A stretch of 64,000 nucleotides of DNA from Gloeobacter kilaueensis JS1 (GCF_000484535.1 NC_022600.1:1736001-1800000), one strand, 5' to 3'; shown: positions 1 through 8,259, numbered from the stretch's first letter. A program made the numbers and translations. The notes: generated by a model not told the origin, from the sequence alone.

Positions 1-850
1 GCTGGCGGCCTGCGGTGGGGACGCTGGCGGCAGTCAAGGAGCGCACGGCCCTGGCGGTCGCTGCCAGTGTGCAGGCGGCCTGGCAGCATCTGGCCACTGA
101 GGCGGTGGTGTATGTGGATGAGACGCCCTGGCCGGTGGCTGGGTGTAAAGAGTGGTTGTGGCACTTTGGCAGCGAGCGGCTGAGTCTATTTCATGCCGGG
201 CAGACGCGCTCGCGTTTGGAACTGCGTGGTCGGTTGGGCGAGCGCTTTTGTGGCACCCTCGTCAGTGATGACTTCAGTGCCTACAACGGCTATCAGGTGC
301 AGGCGCAGCAAAAGTGTCTGGCCCATCTGCGGCGGCATTTCAAAAAACTCGCCCTCCATCCAGCCGAGCCAGCAGGCATCGGCGCGGTCTTCATTGAGCT
401 GATTGACGAAGCGTTCAAGCGCTACCGGCAGTGGCAGCAGGACGGGGACAGCGCGAGTTGGCAAAGTTGGGGGCAGCAGTTTCGGGTGCGGGTGGAGCAG
501 GCGATCCGCACCTGGCAACCGAAAGCAGCCTATGCAGGGAGCAAACTGCTGCGCTCGTTGCAGGAGCGCGCTGGGCAGTGGTGGCAGTTTTTGTCGAATC
601 CGGCGGTGCGTCCGGACAACAATCTGTCGGAGCGGAACTTACGCTTGGCTGTGACCCGGCGCAAAGTGTCGGGAGGAAGCCGGTCGCAGGCAGGGTATGC
701 CCAGACGGCGGACTTGTTGAGTGTGATCCAATCGTGTCGGCGGCAGGGCCGCTCGGCGATGGAGTTTTTCGTGCGAGCGTTGCAGGCAACCTATCATGGG
801 GGTTTTGCTCAACCGTCACTGATCCCGGAAACCAGCACCTGAACAGTTAC
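1..850 (+). mobile_element. IS66-family insertion sequence, right-hand part
   Basis: The window opens inside an IS66-type element. The transposase reading frame is already open at base 3. The right end is placed at 850 because the sequence there ends in GTTAC, matching the GTAA.../...TTAC termini usual for IS66, and because the next base begins a Piwi-type gene fragment on the opposite strand. IS66 elements make 8-bp target duplications, so 851-858 (GATTGGAC) would be one copy. The left end is outside the window, so this cannot be confirmed here. Confidence 0.75.
3..842 (+). CDS. IS66-family transposase (TnpC-like), C-terminal part
   Basis: This is the C-terminal 280 or so residues of the DDE transposase of IS66. 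Visible hallmarks are VDETPW with the first catalytic Asp, a VSDDFSAYN segment with the second, a Cys/His stretch CLAHLRRHFKKL, and the conserved PDNNLSERNLR...RRKVSGGSRS block carrying the catalytic Glu. Family members are about 450-550 residues, so the N-terminal DNA-binding and zinc region lies upstream of the window. A GTG at 15 can be read as a start but is internal to the real gene. The element has inserted into the short-Argonaute gene that follows on the other strand. Confidence 0.9.
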   Translation, partial: WRPAVGTLAAVKERTALAVAASVQAAWQHLATEAVVYVDETPWPVAGCKEWLWHFGSERLSLFHAGQTRSRLELRGRLGERFCGTLVSDDFSAYNGYQVQAQQKCLAHLRRHFKKLALHPAEPAGIGAVFIELIDEAFKRYRQWQQDGDSASWQSWGQQFRVRVEQAIRTWQPKAAYAGSKLLRSLQERAGQWWQFLSNPAVRPDNNLSERNLRLAVTRRKVSGGSRSQAGYAQTADLLSVIQSCRRQGRSAMEFFVRALQATYHGGFAQPSLIPETST

Positions 851-1079
851 GATTGGACTTATTGCTTTGTTTTCCTTCAATGCCTCCCTGAATGACCGCA
901 AACCAATGAATAACTGCTTCAATAGTCTTATTAGTTCCAACTATGCCAATCAGTATTTCCTTGCGTAACTCGTCATTTTGTATAAGCGGGCCGTACTGCA
1001 TCAATCCAAAACGAATATCGATATGTTTGCCATCATTCCCAAACTGAAGTTCTGGCTCAGGCAGAAATCTAGTTTTCAT
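851..1079 (-). pseudogene. Short prokaryotic Argonaute, 5' fragment cut by IS66
   Basis: About 75 N-terminal residues remain of a protein starting MKTRFLPEPELQFG. The pattern EPELQFG...HIDIRFGLMQYGP...ILIGIVGT...TIEAVIHWF is the characteristic beginning of short pAgo (MID-PIWI) proteins. The frame runs into the IS66 right end at 850 and stops at 816, so the MID and PIWI domains are lost from this side. A TTG at 1091 overlaps the stop of the upstream DUF4365-APAZ gene; the ATG at 1079 is the more likely start. In intact loci the pAgo and its APAZ partner form a guide-directed abortive-infection complex. The rest of the gene, if still present, should lie beyond the left end of the IS. Confidence 0.7.
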
Positions 1080-1087
1080 AATACGCC

Positions 1088-2527
1088 TCAAAAATCTAGC
1101 TTCAATTGGTTTTCGTCTATCAGCTTGGCGTCAGAGGAACTCTTACTCTCATCTTCGTCTTCGTCCGCAGTAGATCTCCAATAGCCATCGTCAATTCCAA
1201 ATTCAGACTCGTACCTCATAAGGTCTCCGAACTTCAAATAAGAATACTCTGGATTGAGCAAACTTCCTTGTTGCTGAAGGTACCTTGCCCACATCACTAC
1301 CTGCCTGAAAACAGCCAGATTCTTTTCTATCTCCTTGATTTTTCTTAGCTTCTCGTAAGCATTAGGTAACGGCAGGTACCCATTTTTTGTGAACCTGTAA
1401 GTGGGTTCAATTTCCAAATACCACTCCCCATCATACCGTTGAAATTGACCGATGAAAGCTGAATGCCTGTAATATTCGGACTCTGATTTTGAAGTGGTAG
1501 TAGTGCTGCTTGAATTCGTTTCTTTTGCCAGAGTTATCACTTTAGTTTTTGTTGAAAGCGTGGTTTTTTGAGAAGACTCTATTCTAGAGTAGCCTTTGAA
1601 AACTTCTCTAGATGTGATATTTTGAGTGGCTTTATATTTAAACTCTCTTGGTGCCAAATCAGGAGTTGGTCTAAAGTAAAAAATTCCTTTGCGAAATAGG
1701 AATCCTACTTCGTCATCCACACGTTCTCTTAAAGCGCTATTTAGAAGTTGTATGAACTGACGATATTTTTCTGGACTGTCAGTAGTAGACCATTCTGCAA
1801 CGTCAAACTCCTCCATTGTCGTTAAATCACAAACATTTTCATAACCATTGCTGGAAGGATCAAAAAATGAAAATATTGTGTTATCTTCGAGAAGCCAGTC
1901 TTGCCTTTTGCGTACATTACATTTTATCAGTTGATCGTTGATGGCTCTAACACTAGAAAATCTAGTTGCTGCGGCAAATATAGATGGTCCGATATGGTCT
2001 ACTCTCAGTAAATTCGAATACAAGAGTTCAGATTTTTTGGCAGGAGAAAAATATATTCCTATTTTCGGATCAATGGCAAGGGCTTCAATGGCTAGCGCAG
2101 AAGAAATATCAAATTTGTCTTTGTTTTTATCAAAATATATCTTTCTTTTTTGCCTAGCTTTCTGGTCAGTGAATCTGTCTTTAATCGAAACCCAATAAGC
2201 CTCCTCAGACTCCAGTCTTATGACCACGAGAATCACTGGAGCATTTCCTTGCATCCAGTAATCAATGTCTGCAGCATCACAAGTCCATTCAAATTTGTCG
2301 TCTGTTTCTGCTGTGAATTTGTTTTTCCAAGTTTTGGACTGTACTTGAACAATCAGATTCGTGACTTCGTTTGTCGCAGAGTTTCGAAACTCGATATATC
2401 CATCAATTCCTGCTTCAACACCACCGCTTGGATTCCACAGATGACCCATGGAGAGTACTACCTTCTCTATATAATTAATGCCCTGCTGCCCAGAGATGCT
2501 ATTTTGGCTAATTTTCTTCGGTGACAT
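1088..2527 (-). CDS. DUF4365 nuclease-APAZ protein (SPARDA-type partner of short Argonaute)
   Basis: The protein has 479 residues from ATG 2527, which has a GAGGTGG ribosome site just upstream; an ATG at 2563 lacks one. Residues about 1-150 resemble DUF4365/DREN, a PD-(D/E)XK-type nuclease, with the SGGVEAGIDGYIEF and LIVQVQSKTW blocks supplying the acidic and QxK residues. The C-terminal half shows APAZ-like features: YRHSAFIGQFQRYDGEWYLEI, PTYRFT, then a helical run LRKIKEIEKNLAVF. APAZ domains stand in for the missing N/PAZ part of short pAgos. The next gene on the strand is the truncated pAgo, almost overlapping, which is the SPARDA layout. With the pAgo broken, the nuclease is probably not activated. 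The region is AT-rich compared with the backbone. Confidence 0.7.
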   Translation of the reverse strand: MSPKKISQNSISGQQGINYIEKVVLSMGHLWNPSGGVEAGIDGYIEFRNSATNEVTNLIVQVQSKTWKNKFTAETDDKFEWTCDAADIDYWMQGNAPVILVVIRLESEEAYWVSIKDRFTDQKARQKRKIYFDKNKDKFDISSALAIEALAIDPKIGIYFSPAKKSELLYSNLLRVDHIGPSIFAAATRFSSVRAINDQLIKCNVRKRQDWLLEDNTIFSFFDPSSNGYENVCDLTTMEEFDVAEWSTTDSPEKYRQFIQLLNSALRERVDDEVGFLFRKGIFYFRPTPDLAPREFKYKATQNITSREVFKGYSRIESSQKTTLSTKTKVITLAKETNSSSTTTTSKSESEYYRHSAFIGQFQRYDGEWYLEIEPTYRFTKNGYLPLPNAYEKLRKIKEIEKNLAVFRQVVMWARYLQQQGSLLNPEYSYLKFGDLMRYESEFGIDDGYWRSTADEDEDESKSSSDAKLIDENQLKLDF

Positions 2528-3028
2528 CCAACCACCTCTAAGTTGTGGAGTTACTATAATCATAATGCTTCAAAAATCGTCGAATACAATGATACCTTCT
2601 TAGGTTGAAAGCTAGTGTGACATTTGTAATGAACAACATCACTCCCGCTGCTGGCATCGAGCTTGAGGCGAGTGAGTAGGTCGCAGTGCTTCTATATTTG
2701 CTCCAGTGGCTGTACAGTGTGCTGGTAGAAACATCTGGGTCTTTTTGAGAATATCCCTACAGCGTGCTTGGAACGTCGTTTTGGCGTCAAGCAAGTGGTA
2801 GAGAGGAAATCCGCTCTGGTGGGTAGGGGGACATGCTACCTCATGGACAAGAGTTTATATCTTATCAAGAGATAGCTAATTGGCAAAAACGCTGGTTGCA
2901 AACATGACTGTGCAGATTTGATATGGTTTGCCCGAGAAAGATAGTCTAGATGATTCCCAAGCCGCCGTGCTTGCTAGGTCACCGGCCTTCTGCATTGCAG
3001 GAATGCACTCTAGAGATTGAAGCAATTC
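2528..3028. other. Gene-free stretch
   Basis: No convincing gene is seen in these 500 bases. A short phrase near 2760-2840 looks like worn coding sequence on the plus strand but cannot be tied to a family. No clear terminator for the VirD4-like gene was identified. Confidence 0.4.
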
Positions 3029-4504
3029 CTAACGTGGTAACGGAGTGTCATCGCTTTCTGCGGTATGGCCAGGAGGTTGTGGGCGGCTTCTCAGTTGCTG
3101 GACCTGATTTGACGCTTCCTGATAGAGATGGCGGATTCTCTGGTAGATCTCGCGGCGGTAGACTCCCTGGGCGTCTCGAGCTGCAAGCAGGATACGAGTC
3201 TGCATCGCCACCTGCTGAATGTCGCGCTCAGGCTCACGCAGCAACGGCAGCTTGACCTTCGTGCCGTTGCCAGAGGTTCGCTCCAGCCTGGCTTTAAGGT
3301 AGCGCAGCTTGATCTCTTCGGTGCCTACTTCTTCCCATAGGGTCTTGTCCTGGAAGAAGTACTCGCCGCGCTGCAAAGCACCGATCGTGGCTGCGTGGCA
3401 CTCTTTTTGGGCTTTCCAGTCACCGATCGAGTCCTTCCACTTTGGGTTGTAGCCAAATAGCTGATCGACAACCGCCGTGCGTGTCCGCTCATCTGAACAG
3501 CGAAACACGTAGAGCCGATCGACGTTGCCGAGGATCGAGTCGAAGGTCTCGGGCATCCGCCGCTCGATGATCCCTTTGTCCTGACAGATGAGCTGGAAGA
3601 GGACGCCGAGCTTGCGCGCTTCGGCCAGACCCAGCATCAGGGTGTCGGTGGTGTACTCGTGAAATTCGTCGGCGAAGACTGGCCAGAACTTGTCGTTGCG
3701 CGAAGCCAAGGCATTGAGCCGCAGGGCGGCCATGTAGATGGCCGAGAGCAAGAACCCGCCCAGAATCTGAACGCCGTCGCGGCCCAGATAGGCGCTGCTC
3801 AGATCGACCAGGAGAATTTCGTTTTGGTCGATGATCTGTTGCAGGTCGAAGCTCGGTTGGGGATGGAGGAGGGTGCAGGTGATGGCCGGGTGGTCGAACA
3901 GCAGCTTGATTTTGTTGAGGGAGGCTTCGAGCATGGCGTGCCGATCGCGGGGGGTAGGCAGGGCATCGATCACCCGCTGCAGGTATGCCTGATAAAAGGG
4001 ATTGCCGTGGTTGCACTGGGCATAGAGGCTCTGGCGGTAGGTTCTGCCCTCATCGCCCGGATCCCAGGCGAGATAAGCCTCGGCTGGATGGCGACCGGCG
4101 GTAAGCATCAGGCCCAGAATTTCTTTGAGGATGCCGCCGGAGCGGGCCTGCAGGGCTTCTGGTCCGAAGGCGTCGCGGATGGCATCGAGCAGGAAGCCAG
4201 CTGTGAAGGCAATGGCATCCTCTTCGCACAGTCCTGGATTGCACACTTCCAGGATGTTGATGCCCACGGCATAGTCGGGGTTGCAGGGATTGATAAGGTG
4301 GGTGCGGGCCAGCGCTTCGGGGCTGAGGCGAACCAGGATGTCGTCGATCACCTCGGGTGTCGGAGAGAGAAAAGCCAGGCCGTAGCCCATGTCGATGAGC
4401 TTGAAGGCTTCCTGGGCGGCGCGGGCGGTCTTGCCGACTCCAGTCGCACCCAAAAACAGGCCGTGGGAGGGGACAATGTGAGGGTTCCACAGCGACTGGA
4501 GCAT
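3029..4504 (-). CDS. VirD4/TraG-like conjugation coupling ATPase
   Basis: This 491-residue P-loop ATPase has a Walker A motif GATGVGKT near residue 20 and a Walker B-type FADEFHEYT near 270, followed by LGLAEARKLGV and QDKGIIERR as in VirD4/TraG/TraD coupling proteins. Such proteins pass DNA-relaxase complexes to a type IV secretion channel. The P-loop starts almost at the N-terminus, so the membrane anchor usual for VirD4 is absent. It may be a soluble form or rely on a partner. The ATG at 4504 has a GGAG upstream and lies 15 bases after the previous gene's stop. The last 40 residues are Gln/Arg-rich and look disordered. Confidence 0.7.
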   Translation of the reverse strand: MLQSLWNPHIVPSHGLFLGATGVGKTARAAQEAFKLIDMGYGLAFLSPTPEVIDDILVRLSPEALARTHLINPCNPDYAVGINILEVCNPGLCEEDAIAFTAGFLLDAIRDAFGPEALQARSGGILKEILGLMLTAGRHPAEAYLAWDPGDEGRTYRQSLYAQCNHGNPFYQAYLQRVIDALPTPRDRHAMLEASLNKIKLLFDHPAITCTLLHPQPSFDLQQIIDQNEILLVDLSSAYLGRDGVQILGGFLLSAIYMAALRLNALASRNDKFWPVFADEFHEYTTDTLMLGLAEARKLGVLFQLICQDKGIIERRMPETFDSILGNVDRLYVFRCSDERTRTAVVDQLFGYNPKWKDSIGDWKAQKECHAATIGALQRGEYFFQDKTLWEEVGTEEIKLRYLKARLERTSGNGTKVKLPLLREPERDIQQVAMQTRILLAARDAQGVYRREIYQRIRHLYQEASNQVQQLRSRPQPPGHTAESDDTPLPR

Positions 4505-4519
4505 CGACCCACTCCGTCC

Positions 4520-5011
4520 TCAGTGCGACTGGGCACTGTTGTGCAGAATCGATTCGAGCAGCGCCTGGTCGGAGGAGAGGGTCTGGAGATAGTAGTTCAG
4601 CACGTAGGCACCAGTCTGCAGTTGCAGGTTGAGGGAGCAGGAACCAGGAGCAGGCCCGCCAAACCCGCTTCCAGAGCAGCCAGTACCGCCTGGACCAGGC
4701 AGTTGCGGAACCAGGCCGCTCACGATCCCGGCCTGATACTCGCCGTCGTTGGCTGCCGGGAGTGCGGCCTGGATGTCTGCACTCAGGTCATTGAAGGCTG
4801 TCTGCCACTGCGGATACTGGGCCGGTAGCTCCGGATCGCCTGATAGGAAAACGGCCTGACCATGCAACTGCTGCGCCCGGACGACCAGATCCGAGACGGG
4901 TCCGGCAGCAACTGGAACAAAGCTGGTGAGAAAGCTAAGCAGCAAGACCGTCAGGAAGAAAGACCAGAACCGGCCCCGATGGATAGGAAAGTCCAATTTT
5001 TGAGAACGCAT
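4520..5011 (-). CDS. Exported protein of unknown function in the VirD4-like operon
   Basis: This protein of about 163 residues starts at ATG 5011, with GGAG upstream; longer starts only add arginine-rich noise. A clear signal peptide is seen: basic start RSQKLDFPIHRGRFW, hydrophobic core FFLTVLLLSFLTSFVPVAA, probable cleavage before GPVSD. The mature part is helical with a Gly/Pro/Cys patch (GGTGCSGSGFGGPAPGSC) whose two cysteines could form a disulfide. It lies between a truncated gene and the VirD4-like ATPase with 13-15 base gaps, so co-transcription and a role in the envelope part of a transfer system are likely. No family was recognised. Confidence 0.55.
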   Translation of the reverse strand: MRSQKLDFPIHRGRFWSFFLTVLLLSFLTSFVPVAAGPVSDLVVRAQQLHGQAVFLSGDPELPAQYPQWQTAFNDLSADIQAALPAANDGEYQAGIVSGLVPQLPGPGGTGCSGSGFGGPAPGSCSLNLQLQTGAYVLNYYLQTLSSDQALLESILHNSAQSH

Positions 5012-5024
5012 CTGGTGCTCTCCA

Positions 5025-5489
5025 TCAGGGTTTTGGCGGGCTGATCTTCTGGTAGGTGTTGATCGACGAATGCACAACCAGGATCGTGTTCTGCACACTC
5101 TGCGAGAGGGCGAGCAACCCGACCGCCGTGAAATCGGCGACCGCCTGTGCGTCAGGCGCAAAGCTCTGCGCGCTACCGGCGGCATCGACGGTGTTCACCG
5201 TTCCAGTCACCGGGAATCCGAATGTGGACAGGGGACTGTTGCCCGCCGCCTGATAGTCGCTGTACTGCTGCTGCACGAGAACGACGAAGCTGGTGGCGCA
5301 GGCAGCTTCGGTATCAAAGTTGGCGACAAGGCTGGAAGCAGCGGGATCCCCCAGGCCAACGGCCCGGATGACGGTCTGGCCCTGCTCGGCCAGCAGAGCA
5401 GGCGACTGCTGCACCGTCTGCAGGTTCTGGGCTACAGCCTGGTGGCCTGCACTGGCCGCAGCCTCGTAGCTGTAGCGGCTTGCAATCAT
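5025..5489 (-). pseudogene. 5'-truncated gene of the VirD4-like operon
   Basis: About 150 residues are clearly coding, from SRYSYEAAASAGHQ to SINTYQKISPPKP, rich in Ala, Gln and Val and helical in character. The codons upstream of about 5481 come from a cluster of insertion-sequence end repeats, so the natural N-terminus has been replaced. The ATG at 5489 lies within a repeat unit and may now serve as a start. It ends 13 bases before the exported protein, so it was probably the first gene of a three-gene transfer operon. The family is not recognised; the composition would suit a periplasmic VirB5-like or pilus-associated protein, but this is a guess. Confidence 0.45.
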
Positions 5490-5638
5490 CCAGTCTCGGA
5501 CCTGCAATCGTAGGGCTTCTCGACCAGGATTATCTGCAACTGGGGATCGCTCCCGGCCAGAATTAATTGCAACTGAACCTGCAATCATCCCCTCCCTGAC
5601 CTGCAATCATCTGAGTGGGCCAGCATTATTTGCAACTG
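5481..5638. repeat. Cluster of IS21-like terminal repeats (IS remnant)
   Basis: Three copies of CCAGNATTANNTGCAACTG lie at 5524-5542, 5557-5575 and 5620-5638, mixed with copies of TGCAATCATC or a one-base variant at 5481, 5503, 5580 and 5602. Several imperfect repeats of this kind, with a CCA...ATTA...TGCA pattern, are typical of the ends of IS21-family elements. No istA/istB gene is next to them, so this looks like a leftover end. It interrupts the 5' part of the gene ending at 5025. Confidence 0.5.
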
Positions 5639-5742
5639 TGAATTCGGTGATGGCCACTCGATTTCGGAAACTCTAGCCGCATTCAGCATCCCCAACATCC
5701 AGCGCTTTGTCAGACCATATCTGTACTCGCGGCCCACGCTGC

Positions 5743-6591
5743 TTATCCCTTGCCATGCTTGCTGCGAAACACCCGCCAAGCCGAGATGTTGAGGATGATT
5801 CCCAGCCCCACCTTCAAGGCCGACGCCGAGACGGCACCCACCAGCAATCCACCGACCACCGCCCCGACCACCGAGCCGATACCCATAGGAATGACCATCT
5901 GGCCGAACACTTCGCGCTTGGCAAACGCACCACGGCTGTTGTATTTGAGCACCCCCACCAGCACTGTCGGCAGGCTGACCAGCAAGCTGGCGGTACCAGC
6001 GCTCTTGATGTCCGCGCCAAAAGCAAACACTAAAGTCGGAATGATGATTTCTCCCCCTGCCACCCCCAGCAGACTGCTGACCAGGCCAATCACCAAGCCG
6101 AACGCGACACCAGCCGCGACACGCCAGCCCAAATCCGGCGGCAAAAATGCTGGTAGTTGACTGGGCAGCAATCCCTCAACCACCAACGCTACCCCGATGA
6201 CCACCAGCAGCACCAGGATCACCCGCTCCAGTTGTTCGTTGCTCAGACGCCCGGCGAGACTCGCTCCCCAAAAGGCCGTCACCACCGCCCCGCCCACCAA
6301 TGAGCTGACCACCGGCAACAGCGGCACGACGGAGGCAAAAGATAGCGTGCCGCTGCGGATGGCCAGCGAGGCGAGCACGGTCACCAGGCTGACCGCCAGG
6401 TTCAAAGGCACCGCCTGCCCGGCGGCGTACCCGAGGGGACCGACCAGCACCGGCAGACGGAACTCCGCCCCACCCAGACCGATGAGCCCCCCCAGCGCGC
6501 CGATAGGCAGCGAGTACAAAAAGGCAAGCCGGGGCCGATGGTCTGCCGACACAGGAACCGATGGTGGGATATCAGGGCGCAACTCACTCAC
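5743..6591 (-). CDS. TauE/SafE (TSUP) family membrane permease
   Basis: This roughly 280-residue membrane protein belongs to the sulfite exporter TauE/SafE family. It has the inverted-repeat architecture of TSUP proteins: a first half with IGALGGLIGLGGAEFRLPVL and a second half with GLVIGLVSSLLGVAGGEIIIPTL, each opening a four-helix bundle. TSUP proteins move small anions such as sulfite or organosulfonates. The reading frame stays open to 6765, but the extra N-terminal residues are Cys/Trp/Arg-rich and not membrane-like. The GTG at 6591 (MSELRPDIPP) is preferred, although no strong ribosome site is seen. It lies in a cluster of high-GC transport genes that look acquired. Confidence 0.75.
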   Translation of the reverse strand: MSELRPDIPPSVPVSADHRPRLAFLYSLPIGALGGLIGLGGAEFRLPVLVGPLGYAAGQAVPLNLAVSLVTVLASLAIRSGTLSFASVVPLLPVVSSLVGGAVVTAFWGASLAGRLSNEQLERVILVLLVVIGVALVVEGLLPSQLPAFLPPDLGWRVAAGVAFGLVIGLVSSLLGVAGGEIIIPTLVFAFGADIKSAGTASLLVSLPTVLVGVLKYNSRGAFAKREVFGQMVIPMGIGSVVGAVVGGLLVGAVSASALKVGLGIILNISAWRVFRSKHGKG

Positions 6592-6616
6592 AGGCAAATT
6601 CCAACGCAGGTATTCT

Positions 6617-6774
6617 TCACATAGGCAACACCAACGCCAGCATCCGCTCCTGCAAATCCCGTGCGCGGGGGATATCGAGCTGCCCCCGGAACAGCGAGCG
6701 GATCTCCACCGGTCGGGCATTGAACTGCTCCGCCAGGCTGCGAACGTCGTACCCACTTGAGGCAAGCTGCTTCG
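6617..6774 (-). pseudogene. C-terminal gene fragment, possibly a small DNA-binding protein
   Basis: A short minus-strand frame reads ...[20 protein letters not shown] then LFRGQLDIPRARDLQERMLA and ends at 6617. The amphipathic helices look like the tail of a small HTH-type protein, and the frame has no start of its own. It lies between the TSUP and YnfA genes and overlaps the 5' region of ynfA. It is read as a gene remnant left by rearrangement. Chance coding appearance is possible. Confidence 0.3.
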
Positions 6775-7092
6775 ATGAAAACCTTCCTTCTCTATCTCGT
6801 CACGGCCCTCGCCGAAATCGTCGGCTGCTATCTACCTTACCTCTGGCTCAAGGACGGGCACTCGATTTGGCTGCTGGTGCCGGCGGCGATCAGCCTGGCG
6901 TTGTTCGCCTGGCTACTGACGCTGCATGCGACCGCCGCCGGGCGCGTGTATGCCGCCTACGGCGGCGTTTATATCGGCGTTGCTATCGCCTGGCTGTGGG
7001 CCGTCGATGGTGTGCGGCCGACGCCTTGGGATGTTGCTGGCGTCGGTGTTGCCCTGACCGGCATGGCCATCATCATGTTTCAGCCCCGCTGA
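6775..7092 (+). CDS. ynfA: YnfA/UPF0060 family small membrane protein
   Basis: This 105-residue protein with four predicted membrane helices starts at ATG 6775 ([20 protein letters not shown]). The [13 protein letters not shown] start and the [19 protein letters not shown] segment are the UPF0060 signature. The family is related to small multidrug transporters and its substrate is not settled. The length matches the family (about 105-110). It ends 3 bases from the end of the convergent MerR gene. Confidence 0.85.
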   Translation: MKTFLLYLVTALAEIVGCYLPYLWLKDGHSIWLLVPAAISLALFAWLLTLHATAAGRVYAAYGGVYIGVAIAWLWAVDGVRPTPWDVAGVGVALTGMAIIMFQPR

Positions 7093-7095
7093 ACA

Positions 7096-7548
7096 TCACC
7101 CGCAGCATCCGCGCTGCGCTGGTGCGTCGGGCAGCATCAGGTCTTTGAGGATCGTGCAATCGACGGCCGGGCCACCTGCGCAACTCGTGGTGCAGGCATC
7201 AACGAAGCGGACGAGACTGGCTTCGAGCGCTTGCAATTCACCAAGCTTGACGCGCACTGCGTCGAGATGTGCTTGCGCGATAACGCGCGTTTCCACGCAA
7301 TCGCGCTCTTTGCTGGTCGCTAAGGACACCAGCTCCCGCACCTGGTCGATGGAAAATCCGAAGTCGCGACAATGTCGGATGAAAGTCAGCTGCTGCTGGG
7401 CCGCGCCGCCGTAGACCCGATGGCCGCTGGGGCGACGTGAGGCCGCAGGAATGAGGCCAATTTCCTCGTAGTAGCGAATCGTCGCAACGGTGCACCCGGT
7501 GCGGGCGGCCAAGGTTCCGATGGTTAGAGCAGCTTCAGCGGTGGGCAT
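7096..7548 (-). CDS. MerR-family metal-responsive regulator
   Basis: This 150-residue regulator has the MerR winged HTH at the N-terminus (LTIGTLAARTGCTVATIRYY then EEIGLIPAASRRPSGHRVY) and a dimerisation helix. It has cysteines at DCVETR and in the tail CTTSCAGGPAVDC, in positions matching the metal-binding Cys of the MerR/ZntR group. A CC pair ends the protein. It is transcribed away from two small genes, and a consensus MerR-type promoter lies between them, so it likely controls both sides. Mercury is the best guess from the neighbours; other soft metals are possible. Confidence 0.85.
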   Translation of the reverse strand: MPTAEAALTIGTLAARTGCTVATIRYYEEIGLIPAASRRPSGHRVYGGAAQQQLTFIRHCRDFGFSIDQVRELVSLATSKERDCVETRVIAQAHLDAVRVKLGELQALEASLVRFVDACTTSCAGGPAVDCTILKDLMLPDAPAQRGCCG

Positions 7549-7560
7549 CGCATTTCGTCC

Positions 7561-7591
7561 TTGTATCTCAAGTTACTTGAGGTTCTATAGT
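7561..7591 (+). promoter_or_regulatory. MerR-type promoter with 19-bp spacer and operator dyad
   Basis: The -35 box is TTGTAT at 7561-7566 and the -10 box is TATAGT at 7586-7591, separated by exactly 19 bases. The spacer holds the perfect dyad CTCAAGTTACTTGAG at 7567-7581. The over-long spacer with a central palindrome is the hallmark of promoters that MerR proteins activate by twisting the DNA. It points at the gene starting at 7637. Confidence 0.85.
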
Positions 7592-7636
7592 GACGATAGT
7601 GGAGGACTGCCCCTCGTGACAATCTAAGAGGACAAC

Positions 7637-7897
7637 ATGAAAAAACGGCTGACGCTCCTGGGCTTGGGCACCGTTGCTTGCGGTGCCTGCTTCCTACTGC
7701 TGATCTTGCCGACTCTGGCTGGTATTGCCGCTAGCGGCTTTGTCGCCGGACTGATCTGCCAGTCCGGCCTGATCGCGGCCGTGGCCGCTGCCGTGTTGAT
7801 CGCCATTGTGCTCCATCGCCAGCTAAGAGCCTGTGCGATGGCGTGTAGCGTCGAAGGCATCTGCGGCTGCGGCCTGTCACCGGAGCCGCGTCCATGA
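7637..7897 (+). CDS. MerF/MerT-like small membrane metal transporter
   Basis: This 86-residue protein has two membrane helices (about residues 7-35 and 38-60). There is a Cys pair, CGAC, in the first helix and a Cys-rich tail, CAMACSVEGICGCG, after the second. Two-helix proteins with paired cysteines that sit behind a MerR promoter are usually mercuric ion uptake proteins (MerF, MerT). The exact family is uncertain because the first motif is CGAC and not CC. It overlaps the next gene by four bases, so the two are translated together. Confidence 0.6.
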   Translation: MKKRLTLLGLGTVACGACFLLLILPTLAGIAASGFVAGLICQSGLIAAVAAAVLIAIVLHRQLRACAMACSVEGICGCGLSPEPRP

Positions 7898-8259
7898 ATG
7901 CACATCCTGACCATGCGGCCATAGTTTGCACGCTGGACGCGGCCGACATGCAGCAACGCCTGGCACGGATTCGCACCCTGTCGCATACAGCTCTGCGCAA
8001 TCACCGGCAGCGGGAACGCACTCTGACTTTGCACTATGTACCAGCCGCTGCCGAGGAAGTCCGCGCGCTGGTCGAAGCGGAGCAGGCTTGCTGCGCCTTC
8101 CTTGACTTCGCGCTGAGCGAGACGGCCGCAGGCATTAGTCTGGTCATCACCGCGCCGACAAATGCAGGTGAATTTGCGCCCATGCTGTTCGCGCACTGGA
8201 CCAGGGTTGAGGCCGACAGCCCCGTGGCGAGTTGTGGCTGTAGCGTCCCGTGCCCCTGA
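7894..8259 (+). CDS. Small Cys-rich protein of the MerR-controlled operon
   Basis: This 121-residue soluble protein contains the motif EAEQACCAFLDF and a Cys-rich end ASCGCSVPCP. Proteins with this EQxCCxFL motif are often encoded beside MerR regulators and mercury transporters. Their role is not established, though the cysteines suggest metal handling. The start ATG overlaps the end of the MerF-like gene (ATGA), so coupling is likely. No mercuric reductase (merA) is visible in the window. Confidence 0.6.
   Translation: MNAHPDHAAIVCTLDAADMQQRLARIRTLSHTALRNHRQRERTLTLHYVPAAAEEVRALVEAEQACCAFLDFALSETAAGISLVITAPTNAGEFAPMLFAHWTRVEADSPVASCGCSVPCP

Noticed and set aside
2750-2850. Possible transposase relic in the gap after the DUF4365-APAZ gene
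   Set aside because: The readable phrase is too short to assign to any family and has no inverted repeats around it.
3659-4828. Long plus-strand frame of 389 codons opposite the VirD4-like gene
   Set aside because: Antisense shadow of high-GC coding sequence; the minus strand has clear P-loop motifs and ribosome sites, the plus frame has neither.
5481-5638. Repeat cluster considered as a CRISPR array
   Set aside because: Only three copies of each unit, irregular spacing, two interleaved unit types and no cas genes; it fits insertion-sequence ends better.
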